From NCBI GenBank assembly GCA_016712145.1, contig JADJRO010000001.1, forward strand, positions 1,116,001-1,180,000: a stretch of DNA of 64,000 nt. The letters run 5' to 3'. This DNA comes from Saprospiraceae bacterium. GTDB taxonomy: Bacteria; Bacteroidota; Bacteroidia; Chitinophagales; Saprospiraceae. The translations under genes were made by a program, and so were the position numbers. Positions within the stretch are counted from its first letter, which is position 1, and every line of letters starts with the position of its first letter. Shown piece by piece: positions 50,981-61,485 of the stretch. A model generated the notes under the pieces. That model did no database searches. It saw only the letters and a program-made list of their open reading frames with translations, and was not told where the DNA came from.

Positions 50981-53590
50981 TTAATCTATTACCAACATTT
51001 GTTTTGTCGCGGTATGGCTTTGGGAATCCAATTGATAATACAATACCCCATTCCCATTCAATTCTGATTTCAAAATTTTAATGGTATTCAAACCCTTCAG
51101 ACCTTGTACATCATAGAATCTCAAAACCTTACCAGTAACATCGTAAATAGTCAGTTTAGCAGCACCTGATTCCGGAAGTCTAAAACTAATATTGGTTTCT
51201 TTCGCAAATGGGTTTGGTGAATTTTGATACAATTCAAAAACACCTGTTTCAACTAAACTACCCTCTTTACGAACTGCCAATGCCAATTCTTTCAAAGACA
51301 ATTTAGAATCATACGCTTCAGCGGTTGTAACATCGCTGGTTATTGTCACTAATTTTTCAATTGGGCTTTTTGCATTTGCACGGAAAATCAAACTAAACAG
51401 TACTTCATTAGCATTTGAAGTCATACCGATTCGATTGTCCCAGCTGGTTGTCAATTTACCTTTATCCAATTGTGTAAATCCAAAATTGTTTTCGTTAAGA
51501 GGTAATAAACCGGATTCAAATCCTTCATAGCTCAGCACCGTTTGATCAAAATTCAATGTAAACTGGTATCCTGAAATATCATTAAAATCACTGGATCTAA
51601 ATGCAATTGTATAGATTTCTCCCGATTCAGTTGTGCCTCTATCAATCTCAAAATGCAATTTACCATTGGTACGTTCAGTTGAACCATGATATTGGTGTGC
51701 ACGGGCATTGTTGGTAACATCTCCAATTTTCACAGCCATAAAGTTTTCTGTATACAACTTGGCTTCCAATACCTGCACAACGGCTTCTCTTGGAGCAGTC
51801 CAAGGACTTAATGGATCTGCAAATTGATAACTTCCAGGAATAAAGGTCCAGGAATCTACTTTAGCAAATTTATCTGTGACACCCAGAACCAATCTTCTGA
51901 TATCTGAAATATCTGAAGCGGTTATCGTGCCTGAATTATTTACATCGGCAGCAATTAATTTAAACGGACTGCTCAAGATTTCAATGCCCAAAATATGTCT
52001 TTGAATTTTTACGATATCCGCTGTACTTACTCCATTCACCGGATCATCCGTACGAATTGGATGAACTACATACTCCATACTCGGACCAAAATTCAAATCT
52101 CCAAAAAGGTAACTACCATTTGATGCGGTCGTCATTTCCTTCAATTTTGAACCAGATTGATATAAGCTGGCAAAAACTTTTTCTGTAGTTTCATCCTTTT
52201 CAGTTTTTAACAAACCACTGATCTTACCTAAGGGCTTTTTATCCGGACAAATATTCTGAGGATCTTGAATTAAAATTGTCGTTCTGCAAAAATCTGCATT
52301 TCCTTCTTCGTCCATTACCCAAAGTTGAACCGGTACAATCAGTTCGTCATTTGCACCCTGATTTACAAAATCATCGCAGCAGAAGGTCCGACTAATTAAT
52401 GAAGTATCTCCATCAAAGAAGAATCGGAGGTTTTCAGCATTGGTACAATTGTCAAAGCTTCCATGATCCAGATCTTTTGCCCAAATTGTAACACAACCTG
52501 ATGATGGCATTACCACTGAAATGACTCCTACTTCACAATAAGGTGTTGGTGCTTTACAATCTTTAATTTCAAAAAATTGACATGCCTGACCGATATTGCC
52601 ACAACCATCTTCAACAAAATAACATACTTTATGAATTCCCACAGGATAAGTTCCGCTAATTTGAGATGTATTGTACGCATTATCTGCATAAGGATTATCA
52701 CTAAACAATGGGGTACGACCTGCTGCAAATGCTTTAGGACTCAGAGGGCTTACCATAACATCATAGCCACCTACATAATTACCGATACCATCATTATAAA
52801 GGTCAATTTTGTATTCATAAGTTAACCAGTCCAATGGCGTACAATTATCAATCGCACTCGCCCTAAATTCAATGTGTCCGCTACATATACCATTTACTTT
52901 TGTGGCTGGTTCGCAATCACCTACACTTAAAGTTACAATTGGTTTATCTGTATCATGAACTTTTATAATCTGTAAATATTCCCAACGACCTTTTGTAGGA
53001 TCAATGCTTGGGTCATATTGGCACCAATCAATAACAGTCCAATGACGCAATACTTTGAAACAAGCATCAGGCTCGATTGTAAATATTTCATCTACATATT
53101 CAATACTGATTAATGCGCACAGATCATCTGCATTGTTTTCAATTACAGGACGCCCGAGAACTGGATTGTCCGGACTGATATCCGCACCACAACCGTCAAT
53201 GGTTGTAGCCTGTCCTGTACAATTACCTGGCCAGGTGATATCATCATCAGGATCGCAATTGTCTGCTCCGTTGATATAGAATGGATCGCAATCGACAACC
53301 CAAATGATTTGAGTTCCGGTTACGCTGATTCCATTTGGACCTCTCGCAACAATGGTTCGGGTAATTTGTCCTTGACCGCATTCGCGATTATCATTTACTG
53401 AAATGGAATAATTGGTTCCACAAGCACCTAATACCGTACCATCAAAACCCCATACCAATTCATATTTTCTATCATAATGTGCAGTATCAAACAGCACCCT
53501 ATAATAATCACAGGCACGATTCCATGCAGGTGGATTGGATGGTGGTGCTCCTGGCACATAACCCGGGTAACCTGTAATATCATTTCTCAC
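50981..53590 (-). CDS. C-terminal part of giant T9SS adhesin: dockerin, cohesin-like and sorting domains
   Basis: This 869-residue ORF is not an independent gene: its frame is open upstream through to an in-frame TAG at 53705-53707 that ends the next ORF, with no start signal at the nominal GTG (53588-53590). HYR-like disulfide modules come first. A dockerin-like pair follows near residues 513-570 (DPVNGVSTADIV, DVNNSGTITASD, a Ca-binding pattern). A cohesin-like module lies at ~643-777 (GYQFTLNFDQTVLSYEGF). The type A T9SS sorting domain is at ~790-869 (YQNSPNPFAKETNISF). The amber codon separates this sorting signal from the adhesin body. Confidence 0.8.
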   Translation of the reverse strand: MRNDITGYPGYVPGAPPSNPPAWNRACDYYRVLFDTAHYDRKYELVWGFDGTVLGACGTNYSISVNDNRECGQGQITRTIVARGPNGISVTGTQIIWVVDCDPFYINGADNCDPDDDITWPGNCTGQATTIDGCGADISPDNPVLGRPVIENNADDLCALISIEYVDEIFTIEPDACFKVLRHWTVIDWCQYDPSIDPTKGRWEYLQIIKVHDTDKPIVTLSVGDCEPATKVNGICSGHIEFRASAIDNCTPLDWLTYEYKIDLYNDGIGNYVGGYDVMVSPLSPKAFAAGRTPLFSDNPYADNAYNTSQISGTYPVGIHKVCYFVEDGCGNIGQACQFFEIKDCKAPTPYCEVGVISVVMPSSGCVTIWAKDLDHGSFDNCTNAENLRFFFDGDTSLISRTFCCDDFVNQGANDELIVPVQLWVMDEEGNADFCRTTILIQDPQNICPDKKPLGKISGLLKTEKDETTEKVFASLYQSGSKLKEMTTASNGSYLFGDLNFGPSMEYVVHPIRTDDPVNGVSTADIVKIQRHILGIEILSSPFKLIAADVNNSGTITASDISDIRRLVLGVTDKFAKVDSWTFIPGSYQFADPLSPWTAPREAVVQVLEAKLYTENFMAVKIGDVTNNARAHQYHGSTERTNGKLHFEIDRGTTESGEIYTIAFRSSDFNDISGYQFTLNFDQTVLSYEGFESGLLPLNENNFGFTQLDKGKLTTSWDNRIGMTSNANEVLFSLIFRANAKSPIEKLVTITSDVTTAEAYDSKLSLKELALAVRKEGSLVETGVFELYQNSPNPFAKETNISFRLPESGAAKLTIYDVTGKVLRFYDVQGLKGLNTIKILKSELNGNGVLYYQLDSQSHTATKQMLVID

Positions 53591-53704
53591 ACAATAGTTG
53601 TAACAAACTAAATCATGGGTTACTACTTTATGTCTTAAGCTTAAGTCATTTACAACTCTACCGAAAGTTGCATCATTTGGATCAGAAATTTTATCAACAT
53701 CAAA

Positions 53705-56700
53705 CTAGAACCAACAACTCACCACAATATTTGGCGGAGGAACGACAGTTGGTACACTCTTATCTTGTACCTCAACTTCAACCATACAATCACTGTAGTG
53801 ATTGAAAAGTACGCCACCAGAGTTCATTCTATTTGGTGGAATTGGGCCTGCGCCAGGTTCAATGTCAAAAACCCGGAAAACAACCATAATGGATTTACCT
53901 ACATCGGTGCAACAGAATTTTACATGGTCGTCAAAATAAATTTGATTGCCATCTAAAAGCGCATTATCATCTCCATTAATTCCGGTACAATTGGTACCAT
54001 TATCAGATTGATTTGCATTACTTCCGTTATTGGTTCCTCTCAATTGCTCCATACGAATCACTTTAAAGAATACGTGTGGGCTGCAATTATCAAAACTTCC
54101 CTGATCAAAATCTTCAGCAAATGCTTTCGCATAATTTTCTCCTTGCGATTGATTGCCAGTTATACTTACAAATGTTTTTTGGTCGCATACAGCAATCGGT
54201 GGAGTATTGTCAATTACGTTTACCGCAATTCTTCTTTTTGTAATGTTTCCACAACAATCTTCTGCATAGATGTAAGCTTCATTTACTCCTCTTTCTATAT
54301 CGCGAATTACAAATCCATCGGTTTCGTTACCAGTGACAACTCCATTCAACATTTTGATGGTGTAATGAACTTCATTACTGCAATTATCAATTAACCAAGG
54401 TTTAGGAACTTCCCAGATGCCTAAACATCTCCAGGGCTCCATATTGGCAACCACCGTATCTGGATATAATATTTGTGGACCTTCACGATCTACTACTTTT
54501 ATGATTTGGTTGTGACCACCTGCAACACCTGTACACCAATCCAATACAGTCCATTGACGGATTACTTTATAACATCCAATCGGACCTGCATCACATCCAG
54601 GTTTTGCAACATCAATCACAATGTCACGGAATGTCATTCCTAAGTTGTGGCAAGTTGCTCCAGTTGGAGTGCCCGTACCAGCCCACATGATTACCTCATC
54701 GGGTCCCCAACAAACCGGGTTGTTTGGACGCCAGCTTGGATGAGCAGGCCAGTAAATGGGGAATGGACTTGGATGTCCAATATATTTTCCAGTATCAATG
54801 CAATTCCAACCTAAGGTACGTGGCTTACGTTCTCCTGCAAGGTCTCCATTTGGACTCGGCAAGAATCCACCAGTTGCAAACCAATAAGCGGAATCCAATA
54901 AATAGCCATCCACACAATATGGGTAAGCTAAATAATGTTGGGTATAATCTTTTACTGTATTAATCTTTGCATCGCAGCTCAATGCTGGTTGTTCAACATC
55001 ATCATAATTATCCGGAACGCCAACATCAGCAATCGTTGCTAATTTTACTATGATGGTTTGAATACAAACTGCTTTATTGCCATAGCCGTCTACAGCGGTC
55101 CATTTGCGAATGATTTTTTCTTCGAAACCTGCACCACAACCTCCTTGGGTTACATCATCTTCATAGGTTAAAGAATATGAACTACAATTCTCACGAACAC
55201 CGGTTGTGCCTGTGTAGAATGGCGTAGTACCAGATCCGCAAGGAACGCAGGTATCCCGAGCGCAGGTAAGTATTGGTGGTAGTTTATCTTCAACGGTTGC
55301 ATGACCCCAACATGAATTTCCGGTATCCGGATCGATGATGGTAATTTTAAATTCGCGACCTATATCCTGAGAGCCTAATTGGACTCCCGGAATATTAGGA
55401 AAACGATCTATCAAGGCATTGGTTACCCAATCCCGAATTTCAACTCTGTAATCGTCATAACATCCATACGGACCACCAGCTAAAACTTCATCAGCCCCAA
55501 CGGTTGCATAGCAATTTTCATTCAGACTGATTTGAATTTCATCATGGCAAGTCAGGAAGTGAACTGGATTTTGATATTCTACTAAGTTGTAACAGAAAGA
55601 ACATGAGCTTGTATTTCCATTAAAATCAGTGGCTTTAAAACTCAAGCATGTTTTTCCTCTTGGGAAGATGTCTCCGTTTTTAAATCCGGAATTATCTGTT
55701 TGCATGATTGTTGGAACACCGCCAATTATAGTTTCCTTAGTATAATTAATTATTCCGTTCCAATATCTAGTTAAAAAGGTTGTTCCTGTAAAAGCAGGAT
55801 TTGCTTTTCCAACACCAAGTGTTAGTAACAAATCTCCATTATTAAAAGTGATATTACCATTTGTGTACCTGAGTACAATTGAACCAGCTGTATAATTTAC
55901 AAGATCAAAATATAAACCATAAGTCTCCCCTGCTTGGATGACCAACCCACCAATATTAAATAATGTAGGCAGATTAATACCAGCACAAGCAGCATTTCCA
56001 GTACCCATTAAGGTCCAGGCTGCCGGATTGGTTTCTTTTCCAACATAGGTTGTAGGTGTATAATAAATCGAACCAATGCAATTCGTTCCAACTGTCGCAC
56101 TAATATTAGTTGCAAATGAATTTAAAGTAATTGGACCTCCTGTCAGGTTAGTAACATTCCACATAGCGCCAGCAAACTGATTGTTTGAATTAAAGGCCGT
56201 GGTAATAGAACCTGTAGCAGTAGATCTTGTTACACCGCAATTATCCGTTGCATAAGGATCCACAAATTGAACTGCCCGATCGCATTCACCTGGATCCAAA
56301 TTAATTGTCAAATCAGAAGGACAAAACATGGTTGGACGAATGGTATCTAAAACGGTTACCGTTGCTGTACAAGTTGAAGTCTTCAAACAAGAGTCTCTTG
56401 CAAATAAAGTAACTGTATTTGCCCCAACGTTTCCGCAATCAAAACTGGTTTTACTTAAGCTAAGGGTTCTTGCAGTACTTCCATTATCAATATCAGGAAT
56501 TGTTAAGGTTGCAAAGCCATTCCGATCCAAATAGAGTGTTGCGTTTTTACAACGTGCAACCGGTTGTGGCAAGACGGATATTCTAAATGTTATTGGAGTA
56601 CCTGTACAGGTCACTCTTCCGTCAGAATAACTTGGAGTAACCGTGAAGGTACTTGTTATACGAACTGCACTGGGATTGGTAGTGGTAAACGAAGGAACTG

Positions 56701-59700
56701 TATTGGTTCCATTCAATGCAGCAAGGCCAATCGCTTCAGGAGTACGCGTCCAAGTATAGGTTGCGCCGGGAGTAGATCCAGTAAAGGTTATTACAGCCGT
56801 TACATCTCCATGACAATATTGTACATCTGGAACAGCATTTACTGTTGGAGTTGGATTGACTGTTATGGTAAACGTAATTGATGTACCCGTACAAGTTCGG
56901 GCACCACTTGTAAATGAAGGGGTAACTGTAAATGTGGATGTTAAAGGTGTTGCCCCTGCATTCGTTGTAACAAATGACGGAACAAATCCAGAACCACTGG
57001 TTGAAGCTAAACCGATAGCTTCTGGCGTTCTAGTCCAATTATAGATAACTCCTGTAGCAGGAGTTCCTGTAAAATTAATTTGTGGTGATGTTTGACCAAC
57101 GCAATACGAAGTACTTGTAACCGGATTTACTGTAGGAACCGGATTCACTTGTACAGATTGAGAAACAGCCTGAATGCATCCTGGGTGTGAACCATTTGGA
57201 ACCCCATCAGCAGCATCAAACGAGAAGGTAACGGTATGGGTACCAACACCTTGAACGGCAGGATCAAATACCGTGCGAGGCACTCCATTTACTGTAAATG
57301 TGCCTACTCCCATTGCTGGTCCGGAACCATCCCCCAATTGGGCGGATCCGGATAAAGTAACAGCTGGATCATTTAAACAGAAGGTATTGGCCAATCCATT
57401 GATACTTGGATTTGGATAGTAACAGGTGCTTCCAATGGAAGAACTCGTTCCCAGAGAATTTGTAACCGTAATATTATATCCCAAGGCATCTACGTGGACA
57501 CCTCGCAATGTGTAATAAACATTTTCATCTGCTTCATCTGTTTGGCCATCGCCATCATTATTAATGCCATCAACGGTACCATTCGTCATGGCTGTACCAA
57601 TTGGGATAATTAATGGAGCTGCAGGTGGAGCCGGACTAGATGTTAAATAAAATCCTGTATTTGCAGATACTGTCCAGTTTTGGCCTGATGGGGCATTTAC
57701 AGTTACGATATCATTAAATTGGCCATTTGTAAGTGTAGTTGCATTGTTTTTACAGGAACATGGATCTGTGATCATTGCAGCACAATTATAAACTACGATG
57801 GATGTAGATTTAAAAGGTCTACAATTTGGATTAATTGGTGCTGGGAATAAAACCGCATAGAGGAAATAGTTTCCGATAGCCGGAATGCTTGCATTTAAAG
57901 TTGCCACGGTACCCCCGGATGTTAATCCGGCATTTGAAACCATGCCCAAAGTGGTACCCATAGTATAAGGATCCGCCAATGCTGAGGTTGAATATACAAA
58001 TCGGATTCCATAAAGAGTTCCCATATTCGTAAGTCCACTGGCAGTAGAAACGAAATTTATGGCTTTGCAGATTTGTGAGGTGTTTGTTGTATAGGCTCCT
58101 ATGGATGGACAACCACCACAATTTCCAGGACCTGCCAAGGTAATTGATCGCGTTGCGGTACATCCATTAGTAGCTGTAACCGTTACCAAATAGGTACCGA
58201 CAGAGAGTCCTGATTGGTCTTCCTGTCCATTTATTAATCCGGTACCATCCGGTGTTGACCAATTGTAAGAATACCCACCTGGGCCTGTTACGGTCAGATT
58301 AATTGATCCATCTAGTGATATACAGCTCGTTGGTTCGACATGAGTTTCGGTTGTAGAAACACCAGGAATTACTGTAACCGTGGCTGTTTTTGTTGCAGTA
58401 CAACCATTGGCTGCGGTTACGGTCACTGTGTAGCTTGTTGTAGTACCCGGACTCACGTTAATTGCAGGAGTAACTGCTCCCGTACTCCAGGAATAACTAA
58501 TGCCCCCACTGGCAGTTAAGGTTTGAACAGAACCGCTACATAAGGTAGGGGCAGCTGGAGTTATGGTTGCAGTAGGCGACATATTAACGGTAACCGTTGC
58601 AGTAGCCGTTGCAGAACAGCCATTTGCACCTGTTACGGTAACTGTATAGCTAGTTGTAGAAGCTGGTGAAACAGATCTCACCGGATTTGTTGTTCCATTA
58701 TCCCATAAATAAGTTCCACCACCAGATGCAGTTAAATTAATACTGGTTCCAGAGCAAATACTTGGATTGGATGGATTGATGGATGCGTTTGGAAGTGGGA
58801 GAACAAAAATCGTATCGTACATCACAACAGCGCAACCAGTTGCTACTGTTACAGTGTCATAGTAAATTGTTGTTGCAGCAGCAGGTGCTTTTGTGATACT
58901 ATTTGTTGTTTCACCAGTATTCCACTTATGAGATGTTCCTCCAGTAGTTGTTATAGTAGCAGAAGCGCCAAGGCATATTCTTTTATCGTTTGCAGTTCCT
59001 GAAGTTTCTGTGACTGCAATGCTGAGGTTTGTACCTGGATTGAATTCATCAGCACCCATGTCCGGATTGCTTGTATTTCTTGAATCTCCATCCAGATCAT
59101 TGGTGATGCCTGGTATGGCCATGGCCGATTGGTTAAAACATATATTGGAAGAATTAGGCGTTAAATGCAAATCTAAATTAGACGTGTATGTTGGAGCCGC
59201 TACTATTGATAATTGATCCTGACTGGTTGCTGCTTTCCATTGTGCCAAAGTGGTTATATCCGCTAATAGAAATCCTAAAACTCCCACAGGTCCCGTTGCA
59301 TAATAATCGTTGTTATTGATTGTGTTAAATGTTGTGGCGCTACCAGTAGTGTATATCGCATATGATTTATCAATTGTGGAGGAAGTATTATCATAACTGT
59401 TTGAAAGAATATTATTTTTTACATTGACATTCGTACCTGATGTATTGAGAAATAAACAGGCTGCAACTCCAGCTGAAGTTAATCCAGGTTGAGAGCCAAA
59501 TAAATTTACTGAATTGAAATAGATATTTACACCTCCTGTAGAGCCTTCCAATGCAATACCGATATTCCAATAAATATTGGAAGCATCCTGATAACCCCAA
59601 ACATCAGATATCATGTTGTTAGTAATCTTAATGTTGGAAAGATTCGTACCTGAATTTAACATGATTCCTCGCACACCCCAACCTCCTGTGTTGGTATTAC

Positions 59701-61270
59701 TAAATGAGCGAATGATATTTCGTTCAATCGTACCATTTTTTACAGACACCCCACCAAAAATACCAGAAAAAGAAGATACCCCGCTAGAAGAGGCCGTCGA
59801 TGTATTATTTAATAAATTGTTTTGAGTGACTGTAAAATTATCAACATTGGTACTTAAATAAATGCCACCGCTTTGAGTTGCAGTGGTGTTTAAATTTTGG
59901 ACAGTATTTCCGCTTACTAATAGATTCAATGCATTTGCAACCCAAATTCCTGCAAAACCGATATTATCAACCCCTGTCGCATCTGGACCAATTTTATTTC
60001 CAATTACACTTAAATTGTCTTGACCTCCCGTACTAATACTTGTAAGTCCATTGGCATAAATAGCATAATATGCCTTTGTTATTGCATTATTTCGAATTTC
60101 CAGAAAATCGTTGTCAGCCCCTTGTGCTGTTGCAGAAATGGTGGTTCCCGCAACATGAATACCGAAAATCGGACTCACTGTGGTGCTACCACCAGCTATA
60201 TTACAGTTTTTTATTACATCATTGGTAGCCCCTAATCCCAAACCAAGAGAAGATACACAAATAACAGCCGTATTGGCAGCAGTCGAAGTATTGGATAAGG
60301 TTAAACTTCTATCAGAGCCCCCTGAATTTGAGCCATCAATAGTAACCCAATCTGCACCATTCAATCTGATGATACAGGTTGTTGAAGCGGCTGAAAATGT
60401 AGGTGTTTTACCTGCATCTGGCTTTATGGTTGTAGTATTTATAGATGAGTGGCCACTAATTGCATTAATTGAAATTGGATAAGTTTCAGAAGGATATGAA
60501 TTGTCAATTAATAAAAAGGTGATGGGGCCGTTAACGCATCGATTATTATAATCACTAATAGCCGAGGTTAATGTGGTATAATTTCCACCAATCCCAACTG
60601 TAAACGTCCCAGACATTGCATTCTTAACAATGATTGTATTGGGTACAGGAGGAGCCGTAATAATTGTATTTACATCTGTAGCATTTACGCCACAAGGATT
60701 GGATATAATATTAATCGGGGCTGCTAAATCCTGAGCAATAACATAATAATCTATGATGTCCCCTAATACAAGGCCGCCCATAGCCGCCGCAAGCATCGTA
60801 AACTGCCAATTGCCATTTGTACCTGTACCCGTTAATAAAACGCCAGGATTTGAGAACCAGGATCCTCCATTTTTACGATAATAAACCCGGGGTCTTGTGG
60901 CACCGCCTGTAGGCACTCCCGTCGCATCTGTTATTGTAACAGGTTCTAAAATCACATTTCCTGTACCGCATGCACTTAAAAGCGGAGTGTATTCAATATT
61001 CGGTGGAGAAACATCAAATACAATAAAATTTCCTGCATCCGCACCGATATCTGTTGGGGATAAAGCAGATCTCGTTTGACCATCGTAATCATCCGTAACA
61101 AAGCCGACTGCTTGACCGGCACCTTCCACAGGGGTAGCCATTCCGGAGTTTATATGCAAATCCACCGTTGAACTGGTACCTGTGGGATTTAAAAATTTTG
61201 GATTGGATGAAATACTGTTGCAATCTTGTCCCGTTGCGGTTTTCCAAGCTGCAAGGGTCGTCTGATCCAC
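53705..61270 (-). CDS. Central part of giant T9SS adhesin: beta-helix, SprB/PKD-like and HYR modules
   Basis: This is the 2,521-residue middle of the giant protein; its frame is open upstream to about 61505, and the GTG at 61270 is only the first start-like codon. Residues ~1-740 continue a right-handed beta-helix (NosD-like repeats of NNTV/NNIL text). Residues ~750-1040 hold three Ig/PKD-like repeats and one SprB-like repeat (GYSYNWSTPDGTG). Two ~95-residue PKD-like repeats with TPEAIGL lie near 1,413 and 1,510. HYR-like domains with paired Cys follow from ~1,640. It ends at the in-frame TAG (53705-53707) in VVSCWF. It probably mediates adhesion or gliding. Confidence 0.8.
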   Translation of the reverse strand: MDQTTLAAWKTATGQDCNSISSNPKFLNPTGTSSTVDLHINSGMATPVEGAGQAVGFVTDDYDGQTRSALSPTDIGADAGNFIVFDVSPPNIEYTPLLSACGTGNVILEPVTITDATGVPTGGATRPRVYYRKNGGSWFSNPGVLLTGTGTNGNWQFTMLAAAMGGLVLGDIIDYYVIAQDLAAPINIISNPCGVNATDVNTIITAPPVPNTIIVKNAMSGTFTVGIGGNYTTLTSAISDYNNRCVNGPITFLLIDNSYPSETYPISINAISGHSSINTTTIKPDAGKTPTFSAASTTCIIRLNGADWVTIDGSNSGGSDRSLTLSNTSTAANTAVICVSSLGLGLGATNDVIKNCNIAGGSTTVSPIFGIHVAGTTISATAQGADNDFLEIRNNAITKAYYAIYANGLTSISTGGQDNLSVIGNKIGPDATGVDNIGFAGIWVANALNLLVSGNTVQNLNTTATQSGGIYLSTNVDNFTVTQNNLLNNTSTASSSGVSSFSGIFGGVSVKNGTIERNIIRSFSNTNTGGWGVRGIMLNSGTNLSNIKITNNMISDVWGYQDASNIYWNIGIALEGSTGGVNIYFNSVNLFGSQPGLTSAGVAACLFLNTSGTNVNVKNNILSNSYDNTSSTIDKSYAIYTTGSATTFNTINNNDYYATGPVGVLGFLLADITTLAQWKAATSQDQLSIVAAPTYTSNLDLHLTPNSSNICFNQSAMAIPGITNDLDGDSRNTSNPDMGADEFNPGTNLSIAVTETSGTANDKRICLGASATITTTGGTSHKWNTGETTNSITKAPAAATTIYYDTVTVATGCAVVMYDTIFVLPLPNASINPSNPSICSGTSINLTASGGGTYLWDNGTTNPVRSVSPASTTSYTVTVTGANGCSATATATVTVNMSPTATITPAAPTLCSGSVQTLTASGGISYSWSTGAVTPAINVSPGTTTSYTVTVTAANGCTATKTATVTVIPGVSTTETHVEPTSCISLDGSINLTVTGPGGYSYNWSTPDGTGLINGQEDQSGLSVGTYLVTVTATNGCTATRSITLAGPGNCGGCPSIGAYTTNTSQICKAINFVSTASGLTNMGTLYGIRFVYSTSALADPYTMGTTLGMVSNAGLTSGGTVATLNASIPAIGNYFLYAVLFPAPINPNCRPFKSTSIVVYNCAAMITDPCSCKNNATTLTNGQFNDIVTVNAPSGQNWTVSANTGFYLTSSPAPPAAPLIIPIGTAMTNGTVDGINNDGDGQTDEADENVYYTLRGVHVDALGYNITVTNSLGTSSSIGSTCYYPNPSINGLANTFCLNDPAVTLSGSAQLGDGSGPAMGVGTFTVNGVPRTVFDPAVQGVGTHTVTFSFDAADGVPNGSHPGCIQAVSQSVQVNPVPTVNPVTSTSYCVGQTSPQINFTGTPATGVIYNWTRTPEAIGLASTSGSGFVPSFVTTNAGATPLTSTFTVTPSFTSGARTCTGTSITFTITVNPTPTVNAVPDVQYCHGDVTAVITFTGSTPGATYTWTRTPEAIGLAALNGTNTVPSFTTTNPSAVRITSTFTVTPSYSDGRVTCTGTPITFRISVLPQPVARCKNATLYLDRNGFATLTIPDIDNGSTARTLSLSKTSFDCGNVGANTVTLFARDSCLKTSTCTATVTVLDTIRPTMFCPSDLTINLDPGECDRAVQFVDPYATDNCGVTRSTATGSITTAFNSNNQFAGAMWNVTNLTGGPITLNSFATNISATVGTNCIGSIYYTPTTYVGKETNPAAWTLMGTGNAACAGINLPTLFNIGGLVIQAGETYGLYFDLVNYTAGSIVLRYTNGNITFNNGDLLLTLGVGKANPAFTGTTFLTRYWNGIINYTKETIIGGVPTIMQTDNSGFKNGDIFPRGKTCLSFKATDFNGNTSSCSFCYNLVEYQNPVHFLTCHDEIQISLNENCYATVGADEVLAGGPYGCYDDYRVEIRDWVTNALIDRFPNIPGVQLGSQDIGREFKITIIDPDTGNSCWGHATVEDKLPPILTCARDTCVPCGSGTTPFYTGTTGVRENCSSYSLTYEDDVTQGGCGAGFEEKIIRKWTAVDGYGNKAVCIQTIIVKLATIADVGVPDNYDDVEQPALSCDAKINTVKDYTQHYLAYPYCVDGYLLDSAYWFATGGFLPSPNGDLAGERKPRTLGWNCIDTGKYIGHPSPFPIYWPAHPSWRPNNPVCWGPDEVIMWAGTGTPTGATCHNLGMTFRDIVIDVAKPGCDAGPIGCYKVIRQWTVLDWCTGVAGGHNQIIKVVDREGPQILYPDTVVANMEPWRCLGIWEVPKPWLIDNCSNEVHYTIKMLNGVVTGNETDGFVIRDIERGVNEAYIYAEDCCGNITKRRIAVNVIDNTPPIAVCDQKTFVSITGNQSQGENYAKAFAEDFDQGSFDNCSPHVFFKVIRMEQLRGTNNGSNANQSDNGTNCTGINGDDNALLDGNQIYFDDHVKFCCTDVGKSIMVVFRVFDIEPGAGPIPPNRMNSGGVLFNHYSDCMVEVEVQDKSVPTVVPPPNIVVSCWF

Positions 61271-61485
61271 TAAATTATATTGACCAAGAACACCCCCTGT
61301 ACCATCTGCCAGGTAATCATTGAAATTAATCGTTGTACCTGTTGGATTTGGAGTCGTTCCTGCAATTTTTATTGCGTAATGTTTACCGGTTGAAGCTCCA
61401 TTCGAACGTGCGTTATAGAATATATTATTTCCATAAAATCTGGTTGTTGTTACTGCATTACTAAAAAATGCAAAACTGTTATTTG

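Noticed and set aside
57831..58163. Minus-strand ORF of 110 residues in the giant adhesin
   Set aside because: It lies in another frame of the adhesin, with Tyr/Ser/Asn-rich composition set by the repeats and no start or family match.
53705..61270. Stop-codon recoding of TAG to explain the adhesin amber
   Set aside because: TAG ends other sound genes here (barstar at 47120-47122 and the discoidin gene at 14679-14681), so the genetic code is not altered.
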